The notes below the pieces were generated by a model, which saw only the letters and a list, made by a program, of their open reading frames with translations, ran no database searches and was not told the DNA's origin. DNA of 10,974 nt. Origin: Lachnospiraceae bacterium. GTDB lineage: Bacteria; Bacillota; Clostridia; Lachnospirales; Lachnospiraceae. Positions 1 through 7,664 of this stretch are shown piece after piece. The position numbers and the translations under genes are program-made. Location of the stretch: assembly GCA_900753685.1 (NCBI GenBank), contig CAAEAB010000054.1:1-10974 (forward strand). Reading direction: 5' to 3'. Position 1 is the first letter of the stretch. Every line of letters starts with the position of its first letter.

Positions 1-217
1 ATAAATAATTTATTATTATCTGATATTTTCATAATTATATTTCCTGATAATCGAACGCCATTACATATAATAATTTTATTGTATGAAGAATTAATATTAA
101 TAGTTAAATTATCAAAAAAAAAACATTTCTCCCAAAAAATATTATATTATTTTCTCCCGATATATTCAATTTAAGTTTCAATACATCTTTTTCGCTCAAA
201 TTAATAACTTTATTCAT
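1..217 (-). CDS. Partial, frame-shifted beta-helix (hexapeptide-type) acyltransferase-like protein; candidate phase-variable gene
   Basis: The ATG at 217-215 overlaps the upstream glycosyltransferase stop as ATGA, and the gene runs off the left edge. As read, it encodes only 37 residues (start MNKVINLSEKDV) and stops at TAA 106-104, immediately after a run of ten T on the coding strand (114-123). Eight or eleven T would continue the frame to the window edge as DNLTINI...NKIIICNGVRLSGNIIMKIS...NNKLFI. On both sides of the tract the protein has the same periodic Asn/Ile/Val/Gly pattern (ENNIIFFGRNV before, NKIIICNGVRLSG after), so the two halves look like one gene. That pattern resembles the coils of left-handed beta-helix O-acetyltransferases common in capsule loci; no catalytic residues are visible in this fragment. 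Explanations are phase variation (OFF here), transcriptional slippage, decay, or a homopolymer sequencing error. The frame break is seen; the acyltransferase function is inferred. Confidence 0.62.
114..123 (-). repeat. Homopolymer A10 (T10 on coding strand) inside the acyltransferase-like gene
   Basis: Ten consecutive A on the plus strand read as T10 in the coding direction, at codons 32-35 of the partial gene. It is the longest mononucleotide run I see in the window; other runs in the AT-rich segment reach about seven. The frame is closed at ten, closed at nine, and open at eight or eleven. This is the expected design for slipped-strand mispairing. Confidence 0.8.
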
Positions 218-2415
218 TTTAACCATCTACTATCTTTAAAAAATTGAATAGGAGATCGCAATAATTTTCTAAATTTTCGCATTACTACATCTTGATGGGT
301 AGTTTCTTTTTGAGATATATTCTCCTTTTGAACCCTTTTTATAGAAGATAATTCTTTTGTTATATTTTCTTTAACATTTTTTTCTTTTACTAAATTTTTA
401 TTTTTAGCAAAAATATTTTCGGAAAATCTATACCTGTCAAACAAAAGAGCACTCCAAGAATATCTTGGTTTTTTGTCAACATAAAATATTGTCTCCTTAT
501 CTTTATATCTAATAATATTATTTTTTATACCAATTGTAGCAGTCATCCGCTTACCGTCTTCCATAGTGACATCTCTCGTTACAAACTGCCCAATACTATA
601 GAATTTATATATAAGATAATACAGAAAGGCAAGAGCACGCTCACGATCTGGTCTTACATTTTTATAAATCAAATCGATCAATTCTTGATAGGAATCTACA
701 TTCCATGAAAAACCTTCATGTGAGTAAAAACTTGATCCAATAGTAAATACAGGCTTTCCTGCCGCAACACCTAACAACCCCACCCCGGACGTGAAGGTGA
801 CAATAAAATCAGAAATCTCTACCAGTACATTGATATGAATATCATTTACATAAGTCACATTCTCAATTTCAAAGTCTTCATCTTCTAAAGGATGCCTTTT
901 TACCATCAAAATATAATCTTTTGATATAGTTTTGCTTAATTCGCGTATAATATCTATAAAATCATCATATGTATTTTTCCGTGAAAAAAACTCAACAGCG
1001 GTATCATGAGGCCTTTGAAAAGGAACAAATATAACTTTTTTGTGACCAATATTAAATTTTTTTCTTATTTCCTGTACTGTTTTTTTACTACCTTGTTTTT
1101 CGAGAGTATTCTCGCTAGAAAACAAATTTTGTATATACTTTAAAATGTTACATTTCTCATCATTATTTAACTCTCTTGCCCAATTAGACTCATGATATGA
1201 ACTACTATCCGCTAAAAATCCATTTTTATCAAAAAAGAATGTTCCAGGAAGAGCTCCGCGTTCACAAATTATGTATTCAATATCATATTTTCTAACATAT
1301 CTATACAAATCTATATTTAATTGATTTGAATATGGGTTTAAAAAAACAATTCTATTAATATTTTTCTGTTCAATAAAATCAATTATTTCTTCTAGTGTTT
1401 CGAGGCCATAGTCGTCTTTAATATAAACATGCCCATACCAAGAAATAATATCTGGATTCATCGTAAAAATACATTTTTTCATAACTAATGTATTTCCACA
1501 ATAAATATCTGGCAATGGATCAGGATCTTTAAGATTTTTCAAATTATCAATAAAAAATTGATAATTCTTCTTACGTTGTACTTCTCGTAATAAATCTTGC
1601 TTTATTTTATGAGTGCCATGAAACAATACTATCCCATGATAAAAACAGATATCCCCATATAGCCGATATACAGCTTTCCAACCGCTATACTCGTATATCG
1701 TATTAAAATTAAAACGCTCTAAACTCCAATCTCTTGGCGTTGGAAAATCTTTTGACTTTCTAATCATTCGACAATTTAATTCTAAATCTTCGTAACCCCA
1801 TCCAGAGAATTCCTCGTAGTATCCACCGCTTCTCAAAAAATGTTCACGATTGAACACACAGCTAGATGTTCCTGTAGAAATACGTTCTATATATCTATCA
1901 TTACCTAGTATAGCATCATTTAACAGTATATTCTTATTTATTGCTGAGCCATCATTAAGAACCTGTAACCCTTCCGTGTTCAAATAAATACAAGGAACCA
2001 TAATAAAGCGCGTTATATCCGAATCCAAATCTTGAATAATTATCTGTTCTATCAAATTATTATAGAAATTATCATATGGATATAAATCTATATCTTGCAT
2101 AAATATATATTTTGAACTTGCATAAATACTACCAATATTTCTAGCACGTGATGGAGAAAATTTATCCAGCTCCGAATCAATATGGATATAACCTATATTA
2201 CTTTCTAAACAAATTCTTTTTATATTGTGACAATATTCACGACTCGACCCGTCGTCAACAACAATAAAACCAACAGTATCTGATATATATTTATCATTTA
2301 TATGATTATCAACTCTAGACAACAAATACTCAGTATCAGCATCAACACGTATTGGCCTAATAATAGTAATTAGTTTATCTTTTGGAATATTTGTACATTC
2401 AATAACATTATACAT
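214..2415 (-). CDS. Two-domain capsule glycosyltransferase: GT-A (GT2/chondroitin-polymerase-like) plus KpsC/KpsS-like domain
   Basis: This 733-residue protein has a GGAG ribosome site six bases from its ATG. Residues about 14-270 form a GT-A glycosyltransferase: DDGSS at 54-58, the metal-binding DID at 108-110, and FSGWGYEDLE at 203-212 carrying the putative catalytic Glu-Asp, as in chondroitin-synthase-like and galactosyltransferase enzymes. Residues about 310-600 resemble the capsule-synthesis domain of the KpsC/KpsS Kdo transferases: ERGALPGTFFFD at 385-396, KRHPLE at 506-511, FTSGVGLLG at 541-549, GKPVFTIG at 553-560. After a Lys/Glu-rich stretch (about 668-705) the protein ends in a basic segment, RKLLRSPIQFFKDSRWLK. 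It probably adds, or alternates, two sugars of the capsule repeat at the cytoplasmic membrane face; donors and acceptor cannot be told from sequence. The gene is markedly AT-rich compared with the kps genes, suggesting transfer as a serotype cassette. Domain calls are from motifs; bifunctionality is inferred. Confidence 0.85.
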   Translation of the reverse strand: MYNVIECTNIPKDKLITIIRPIRVDADTEYLLSRVDNHINDKYISDTVGFIVVDDGSSREYCHNIKRICLESNIGYIHIDSELDKFSPSRARNIGSIYASSKYIFMQDIDLYPYDNFYNNLIEQIIIQDLDSDITRFIMVPCIYLNTEGLQVLNDGSAINKNILLNDAILGNDRYIERISTGTSSCVFNREHFLRSGGYYEEFSGWGYEDLELNCRMIRKSKDFPTPRDWSLERFNFNTIYEYSGWKAVYRLYGDICFYHGIVLFHGTHKIKQDLLREVQRKKNYQFFIDNLKNLKDPDPLPDIYCGNTLVMKKCIFTMNPDIISWYGHVYIKDDYGLETLEEIIDFIEQKNINRIVFLNPYSNQLNIDLYRYVRKYDIEYIICERGALPGTFFFDKNGFLADSSSYHESNWARELNNDEKCNILKYIQNLFSSENTLEKQGSKKTVQEIRKKFNIGHKKVIFVPFQRPHDTAVEFFSRKNTYDDFIDIIRELSKTISKDYILMVKRHPLEDEDFEIENVTYVNDIHINVLVEISDFIVTFTSGVGLLGVAAGKPVFTIGSSFYSHEGFSWNVDSYQELIDLIYKNVRPDRERALAFLYYLIYKFYSIGQFVTRDVTMEDGKRMTATIGIKNNIIRYKDKETIFYVDKKPRYSWSALLFDRYRFSENIFAKNKNLVKEKNVKENITKELSSIKRVQKENISQKETTHQDVVMRKFRKLLRSPIQFFKDSRWLK

Positions 2416-2542
2416 ACGTTCTCCATATATCTATGTTTTATAAATATTAACAAACTATAAATAATATTTTACCATTAAACTATTATGATTTAAATTTTAT
2501 CCTACCAAAAACATAATTCACTATTTTATATCTATTAAAATC
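2416..2542. other. AT-rich gap between the Kdo/export genes and the glycosyltransferase cassette
   Basis: This 127-bp spacer is the only gap over 15 bp between genes of the cluster. It is very AT-rich and coincides with the change in base composition. I see no strong terminator hairpin after kdsB-kdsC and no convincing promoter; many -10-like hexamers occur simply because of composition. It may hold a weak internal promoter or mark a recombination junction between conserved and serotype-specific parts. Confidence 0.4.
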
Positions 2543-3811
2543 TCAAAAAAATAATTTTTGGATCTCTGCTATTTTGAAAAAATCTTCGTATCCACGGGAA
2601 TAAATAAGCATATCTATAAGTTCTCTCAAAGCACCTCCCCCTCCTTGACGAGTAAGAACAATATCAGCCCGTTCACGTATATAGATGGGAGCATCAGCCA
2701 CTGTTACACTGACGCCGCACTGCTCAAAAGCAAACGCATCCGGTAAATCATCACCAATAAAAAGAGTCTCCTCAGGCATAACCTGTTCTTGCCGTATCAA
2801 TTCCCTACATGCGACGTTTTTTTTGAGTTGACCAAGCTCAAAAGAAGTAACATCTAAATCAGCAAGCCTTTTCCGTAGGGATTCCGAGTCACGTCCGGAA
2901 AGAACCGCCAGTTTGATACCGAATACTCTCAAAAGAGCTATTCCAAGCCCATCTTTTACATTAAATTTTTTAATGAACTCTCCCGAATTGCTATAATACA
3001 GCCCTCCATCAGTAAAAATTCCATCAATATCTGTGATGATAAGTTTTATACGTGCTAATTTCTCTTTAAGGGAATATTCTTTAAGAGTTCTCCCACTCAT
3101 AACGGCTCGTACGACTTCAAGATCTTCAGGTGTATCAACCCCTAGAGCAGAAGAACAGGTTTCAACCGTTCGAATAGGCACTCCCGCCTGTAAAATACGG
3201 AGCTGCTCAAGTTTCTCAATTTGCTCTAGAGGAGAGGGCGGTAGCGATCCAAAGCGCTGCAAAAAACCTGCTCGATACGCATAGACACCCAAATGTCCGT
3301 AGTAGGTAACTGACGTGTTCTTTTCCCGTGCAAAGGGAACAAGACTACGGCTAAAATATAATGCGTCACCTTGATGATTCCGCACTACCTTGACGAGATT
3401 AGAAGATTGAGCTTGCTTCTTTGAAATGGGATAGCAAAGCGTAGCGACGTGAACATCTGGATGAGCCAGCAATTCTTCAACAATACGTTTCAGCGACTCC
3501 GGTTCAACCAGAGGTTCATCCCCCTGAATATTAACATAAATATCTGCTGGATATTTATGGGAAACCTCTATGAGCCTGTCTGAGCCAGAAGCGCAGTTAG
3601 GTGAAGTCATACATGCCGACCCACCAAACTCGGCAACGGCATCCATAATGCGCAAATCATCAGTTGCAACAATTATCGCATCAAAAAGCGGCACTTGCGA
3701 AACACGTTCATAGACATGCTGAATCATTGGTTTACCGCAGATATCAGCCAGTGGTTTTCCTGGAAGGCGCGTTGAGGTATATCGTGCCGGAATGACTGCT
3801 ATTACCTTCAT
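2543..3811 (-). CDS. kdsB: Bifunctional CMP-Kdo synthetase / Kdo-8-phosphate phosphatase (KdsB-KdsC fusion)
   Basis: This 422-residue protein carries the last two steps of CMP-Kdo synthesis in one chain. Residues 1 to about 238 are KdsB (CTP:Kdo cytidylyltransferase): PARYTSTRLPGKPL at 8-21, QGDEP at 96-100, YGHLGVYAYR at 171-180, LEQLRIL at 201-207 and VDTPEDLE at 225-232. Residues about 252-415 are KdsC (Kdo-8-P phosphatase, HAD family): DIDG with nucleophile D261 and acid D263, TDGG at 267-270, SGRDSES at 305-311, a Lys at 330/331 and GDDLPD at 353-358. E. coli makes these as two separate proteins. The ATG at 3811 lies one base past the kdsA stop (TGATATG) and is preceded by AAGGGG about seven bases upstream, so it is preferred over an upstream TTG that would overlap kdsA by 71 bp. 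Composition is intermediate between the GC-rich kps genes and the AT-rich cassette. Confidence 0.93.
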   Translation of the reverse strand: MKVIAVIPARYTSTRLPGKPLADICGKPMIQHVYERVSQVPLFDAIIVATDDLRIMDAVAEFGGSACMTSPNCASGSDRLIEVSHKYPADIYVNIQGDEPLVEPESLKRIVEELLAHPDVHVATLCYPISKKQAQSSNLVKVVRNHQGDALYFSRSLVPFAREKNTSVTYYGHLGVYAYRAGFLQRFGSLPPSPLEQIEKLEQLRILQAGVPIRTVETCSSALGVDTPEDLEVVRAVMSGRTLKEYSLKEKLARIKLIITDIDGIFTDGGLYYSNSGEFIKKFNVKDGLGIALLRVFGIKLAVLSGRDSESLRKRLADLDVTSFELGQLKKNVACRELIRQEQVMPEETLFIGDDLPDAFAFEQCGVSVTVADAPIYIRERADIVLTRQGGGGALRELIDMLIYSRGYEDFFKIAEIQKLFF

Positions 3812-3812
3812 A

Positions 3813-4640
3813 TCATATCCCCTTTGCCAACTTATCAAAGGCCTGAAGATGTTCCAGCAAAACGGGCAATTCCCTGATAGCAATCATGTTAGGCCCATCA
3901 CAGGGAGCCCTATCCGGATCCGGATGGACTTCCATAAACATACCGGCTACGCCTATGCTGGCCGCCGCCTTTGCAAGGACAGGGACAAACTCCCTCTGGC
4001 CGCCGCTGCATGTTCCTTGGGCACCGGGGAGCTGCACGGAGTGTGTTGCATCAAATACAACCGGATGGCCGGTGCGTTTCATAATTTCAAGGGAACGCAT
4101 ATCCACAACAAGATTGCCGTATCCAAAAGAAGTCCCTCGTTCACATAAGGAAATGCTATCGTTCCCTGCCGCCTTTGCTTTCTTCAGGATATTGGCCATC
4201 TCCCAAGGAGCGAGGAATTGGCCCTTTTTTATGTTGACAGGCTTTCCAGTCGCGGCGACGGCTTCAATGAGATCGGTCTGGCGGCAAAGGAACGCTGGTG
4301 TCTGGAGCATATCGACAACCTCCGCCACTGGCGCAGCCTGTTCCGGGCTGTGAACATCCGTAAGAACCGGAACCCGAACTTGCTCCCGAACATCTGCCAG
4401 AATAGACAATCCTTCTTCCATCCCAACCCCACGAAAGCTGGAAATGGAACTTCGATTAGCTTTGTCAAAGCTGGATTTATAAAGAAACGGAATCTTCAGA
4501 TGAGTAAAAATTTCTTTGAGCGCTGAAGCTGTCTCTAGGGCTTGTGTACGCCCCTCAATGGCGCATGGTCCTGCAATGAAGAAAAAGGGGCTCGTATTAT
4601 CAATATGAATGTTTTGTGATTGAAACGAAATGGTAAACAT
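3813..4640 (-). CDS. kdsA: 3-deoxy-8-phosphooctulonate synthase (Kdo-8-P synthase), metal-dependent class
   Basis: KdsA condenses arabinose-5-phosphate with phosphoenolpyruvate to give Kdo-8-phosphate in the cytoplasm. The protein is 275 residues, close to the usual 270-285, and all family motifs are present: AGPCAIE at 23-29, [11 protein letters not shown] at 55-65, TDVHSPEQ at 94-101, FLCRQTDL at 117-124, NIKKGQF at 136-142, [11 protein letters not shown] at 166-176, [10 protein letters not shown] at 197-206 and [16 protein letters not shown] at 237-252. C26, H200, E237 and D248 match the four metal ligands of metal-dependent enzymes such as Aquifex KdsA; the E. coli type has Asn at the Cys position. 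It starts 15 bp after the kpsD stop with a GGAG site six bases upstream. Its substrate is the product of KpsF, encoded at the head of the same operon. Confidence 0.96.
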   Translation of the reverse strand: MFTISFQSQNIHIDNTSPFFFIAGPCAIEGRTQALETASALKEIFTHLKIPFLYKSSFDKANRSSISSFRGVGMEEGLSILADVREQVRVPVLTDVHSPEQAAPVAEVVDMLQTPAFLCRQTDLIEAVAATGKPVNIKKGQFLAPWEMANILKKAKAAGNDSISLCERGTSFGYGNLVVDMRSLEIMKRTGHPVVFDATHSVQLPGAQGTCSGGQREFVPVLAKAAASIGVAGMFMEVHPDPDRAPCDGPNMIAIRELPVLLEHLQAFDKLAKGI

Positions 4641-4655
4641 AGCTTCTCCGGATAA

Positions 4656-6479
4656 CTACAATCCCACAGCAACCTTCGTCGCCACGGCAATTTGGTACAA
4701 AATCTGGGTGAAATCCTTAGCCAGCTGCATATTCTTGGAATCAAACCGGGGCATGACCAAGATACGGTCGCCCGGCGCTATGCCCATATTTTGGACTTTG
4801 CCCACTTCACCATTCTGCTTGGCGACAAGGATATTGTCCTTGTCCGCACGATCCGAAAGGCCGCCTGCGCTCTCGAGGTATTCGTGGAGGGACATACCCT
4901 TTTCATAGGTGATGGCCTTGGGTATCAAGACTTCCCCCGATACATGGACGACATCCGTTTTCTGCGGGATAACAATGACGTCGTTGTCCTCAAGCAGGAG
5001 ATCCTTGACTGTGCCCCCGCGCGAAACGACGACTACGCCGTCAGGCTCCAGCGTTGCGGCACGACGCACAAAATCCTGAATCAGCTCCGCTTCCCGAACC
5101 CGGATGTTGGCTTCATCCACGGACGAAGACGTTGACGTGAGCGCGCTCTGTTCAAGCCTGCGCAGCGAATCGGCAATAATCGCCTTTTGCTGTGCGGCTA
5201 CACTTTGGCGGCGGATATAGATCGCGGACGTATCAGCAATGACCGGCTCAATTTCCACGTATTGCAACAACGATTTGAGGGTCGTGTCTTTGCGGACGGG
5301 GAACCGGGAAGCCCCCTGAATGGCCCCTGTAACTGCGGCCATGATGGTGCGCCCACGCTTATCGGCAACGAAATCGACAGTGTCCCCGTCCGCAAGCTGA
5401 AACTGCGCAAATTCGGCAATGGGGATGTATACGTTGAACGGCGCACGGTTGCGTATCCCGCTGATGCTGACGTGCGAAGCGCTGTTCAACGGCGTAGCGA
5501 GATCGAGAAGGTGCGCCCCGGTCGCCGTGCCCATGAATTCATAACGGGCCTGCTGGCGAAGCAGACCGAGAGCGGCGACACTGCTCCCACGTTCATCCAC
5601 CAAAATCACGTCCCCATCCTTGAGCCGGATGGAAGGCATTTCCCCGCGCAGGGCGAAATCATACAAATCGACCGTCCCGATAAGGGATTTTCCCCGCATC
5701 ACCTTGATGTGCCGATAACTTCCCCGCTCGGGCGTGATGCCGCCCGCCCTGTCCAGATACGACATGACGGAATCCATCGGCCCACCCGCGTATCTTCCGG
5801 GATGGTTCACGAAGCCCGCCACGTAAACGGCTACGGGTTGAGAGCTTTGAAGATTGACGTAAATATTGACGTTGTCGGTGAAGACGGAGGCAAGGCTTGA
5901 CCGGACGGCTCCCAGAAGCTGCCCCTGCTTCAGCCCGGCCACCCGGATCGGGCCTACTTCCGGTAAAAAGACATTCCCCTGCTGATCGACCATCAGGACA
6001 TCGTCATACGTCTTGGCTCCCCAAATACGGACCACAATGCGGTCTCCCGGAAGGATGACGTAATCGGCGTTCACACTTTCCGAATAGGTGGAGGCAAAAT
6101 TCCCCTGAAACAAATTGGCGCCGAAGGGAGGCAGCGTCGCCGAAGCCGGACCGCGCAGAGGCGATTGCGCCCAGGCTGGCGGGGCATCGAGGACGGTAGG
6201 GACCGGCGAACTTTCGCGGCTGCCCCATACGGAGCCCTGCGAAGGGAGGCGGTATGTCCCCGGAGCTTGCTGCGCGGGCATGGAAGAAGGAACGCCGGGA
6301 ATACCTCCCGAACTCGCCGGAACGGGATTGGAAGATCGACCGAGCGGCTGTCCATAGGCACTTCCGCCTGTTTGCTGGACGGTATTCTGCGCCCCCGCCG
6401 CATACGGCGGAAGGCTTAGCAAAAGAAGGCTTCCGGTCGCAAAAGCCAGGTATGTTTTCCAGTGCATCATATGATTCAT
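4656..6479 (-). CDS. kpsD: KpsD-like outer-membrane polysaccharide export protein (OPX) with SLBB domains
   Basis: This 607-residue protein should carry capsule across the periplasm and outer membrane as part of the KpsMTED machine. Residues 1 to about 30 are a Sec signal peptide: a short charged start, a hydrophobic ATGSLLLLSLPP core, and probable cleavage after AAGA. There is no lipobox Cys, so it is not a Wza-type lipoprotein. Residues 31 to about 137 are a Pro/Ser/Gly-rich linker. The polysaccharide export domain begins at VILPGDRIVVRIWG (141-154) and runs to about 212. SLBB-like domains follow at about 216-295, with further ones near 379-420 and 510-577. E. coli KpsD is 558 residues; the extra length is mainly the N-terminal linker. 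The ATG lies three bases after the kpsE stop; alternative ATGs at codons 4 and 5 have no better ribosome site. Confidence 0.9.
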   Translation of the reverse strand: MNHMMHWKTYLAFATGSLLLLSLPPYAAGAQNTVQQTGGSAYGQPLGRSSNPVPASSGGIPGVPSSMPAQQAPGTYRLPSQGSVWGSRESSPVPTVLDAPPAWAQSPLRGPASATLPPFGANLFQGNFASTYSESVNADYVILPGDRIVVRIWGAKTYDDVLMVDQQGNVFLPEVGPIRVAGLKQGQLLGAVRSSLASVFTDNVNIYVNLQSSQPVAVYVAGFVNHPGRYAGGPMDSVMSYLDRAGGITPERGSYRHIKVMRGKSLIGTVDLYDFALRGEMPSIRLKDGDVILVDERGSSVAALGLLRQQARYEFMGTATGAHLLDLATPLNSASHVSISGIRNRAPFNVYIPIAEFAQFQLADGDTVDFVADKRGRTIMAAVTGAIQGASRFPVRKDTTLKSLLQYVEIEPVIADTSAIYIRRQSVAAQQKAIIADSLRRLEQSALTSTSSSVDEANIRVREAELIQDFVRRAATLEPDGVVVVSRGGTVKDLLLEDNDVIVIPQKTDVVHVSGEVLIPKAITYEKGMSLHEYLESAGGLSDRADKDNILVAKQNGEVGKVQNMGIAPGDRILVMPRFDSKNMQLAKDFTQILYQIAVATKVAVGL

Positions 6480-6482
6480 CGG

Positions 6483-7664
6483 TTAAAACCCTGCGTGTTC
6501 TCGGATAGAAGCGGTGATGAGCGAACCCAGCCCGAGAAGAAGCAGGGCGCCGACAAAGACATAGGCCGTGAAAAGGAAAGGACGCGGATAGAGGGACTCA
6601 TCCGGCAACGTAGGCTGCTGGAACGCGACGACATATCGGGATTTGGCCACTTCGTGGACTCTTGCGGACTCAAGCGCGGACATGGCTGTTACAAGCTGTT
6701 TCTGGGCGAACTCGGCTTCGATGGTGAGATCCTCATACTCGCCTACCACAGCGTTGAGATTGCCCTCCTGCGAGCGGAGGCCCGCCAATCGCTGCTTTTC
6801 CTGATCAAGTTGGCTCTCCACAGCTTTCAACCGCGTTTGCAGCGCTTTTGTCGCCGGAGCGCTGGAACGCATGAACGACTGGGCTTCCGCCAGCTGCGCA
6901 CGCAGTTTGACGGCTTCACCTTCCAGTTCCGTCACCACCCCCTGCAGACCAGCGGCCGTCACCCTGGGGTCGAGGAGGGTATGCGCATCCCGGAAGTTAC
7001 GCATAGCTTCCTGTGCCTTCCTGACGCGCGCCTCCGCCCTCTGGACTTCCGATTGCGCCAGTGAAACGGCGTCCTCCCGGGCACGGAGGTTCATGGTATT
7101 CACAAGGGCTTCGCTGCGGGCCAGTACGGCGGCGGCGATCTTCTGCGCCATTTCAGGGGAGTAGGCTTTCGTTTCCAAGGTGATGATGCCCGTATCCTGA
7201 TCGAGGGCGGGAATGACCGCCCATTTCCAATACCGGAGCTGCTCATCCTGAGTCGGATTATTCGTCAGGCGTGAAAAGACGTCGTGGCCCTTGTCGGAAA
7301 AATGCAGATCAACACCGAGTTCTTTATCAATATCATGAATGATATCTAGCGATTGAATGTACTCAACTACGATATGCGCGTCCGCCCCCGTCGAAGACGA
7401 GGAGCGGAGCAGTGCGGAGGCGATATCCAACCCGCCTCCAGACGAATCAGCGCTGCGAATAGCGAAACGCGTCTGGGAAACGTACATGGGCGAAGCCCAC
7501 AGCAGGTAATAAAGGAACACCGCTACTGTGGGCAGCAGTACAACACACGCAAAAATCTTCCCTTTTCGCGGCAGCCTGCCCCAGCAGGCACGCGCACTGG
7601 AAAAAGATCGACGGCCTGACTGTACGGCCAGGGTGAGAGGCGGCGGATTATCGCTTTTGAGCAT
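6483..7664 (-). CDS. kpsE: KpsE-like capsule export inner-membrane/periplasmic coupling protein
   Basis: KpsE belongs to the polysaccharide co-polymerase (PCP) group and links the KpsMT exporter to KpsD. The 393 residues show the expected layout: a cytoplasmic N-terminus, a membrane helix at about 36-57 (IFACVVLLPTVAVFLYYLLW), a periplasmic region with long coiled-coil stretches at about 195-340 (RAREDAVSLAQSEVQRAEAR and following), then PTLPDESLYPRP at 351-362 before a second membrane helix at about 364-386. This Pro-rich motif before the last helix is typical of PCP proteins. E. coli KpsE is 382 residues. I chose the ATG at 7664, which overlaps the kpsT end by 17 bp, because CAGGAAA sits about eight bases upstream. 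A TTG 15 codons earlier is possible but would overlap kpsT by 62 bp. Confidence 0.92.
   Translation of the reverse strand: MLKSDNPPPLTLAVQSGRRSFSSARACWGRLPRKGKIFACVVLLPTVAVFLYYLLWASPMYVSQTRFAIRSADSSGGGLDIASALLRSSSSTGADAHIVVEYIQSLDIIHDIDKELGVDLHFSDKGHDVFSRLTNNPTQDEQLRYWKWAVIPALDQDTGIITLETKAYSPEMAQKIAAAVLARSEALVNTMNLRAREDAVSLAQSEVQRAEARVRKAQEAMRNFRDAHTLLDPRVTAAGLQGVVTELEGEAVKLRAQLAEAQSFMRSSAPATKALQTRLKAVESQLDQEKQRLAGLRSQEGNLNAVVGEYEDLTIEAEFAQKQLVTAMSALESARVHEVAKSRYVVAFQQPTLPDESLYPRPFLFTAYVFVGALLLLGLGSLITASIREHAGF

Noticed and set aside
2817..2824. A8 (coding strand) run in the phosphatase half of kdsB-kdsC
   Set aside because: The frame is intact across it (LKKNV) with all downstream HAD motifs present, and eight bases is not exceptional; no evidence of switching.
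3237..3247. GGCGGTAGCGA on the plus strand, resembling the ops/JUMPstart element of RfaH-controlled capsule operons
   Set aside because: It lies inside the kdsB coding region on the non-transcribed orientation and misses the final conserved T; likely chance.
3812..3883. Upstream in-frame extensions of kdsB (to 3883), kpsE (to 7709) and kpsT (to 8361)
   Set aside because: Each overlaps the preceding gene by tens of bases. The downstream ATGs have good ribosome sites and give standard family N-termini.
5187..5900. 237-codon open frame on the plus strand opposite kpsD, with others opposite kpsE, kpsT, kpsM and kpsF
   Set aside because: They lie antisense to well-supported genes in GC-rich sequence, where stop codons are rare, and show no recognisable motifs.
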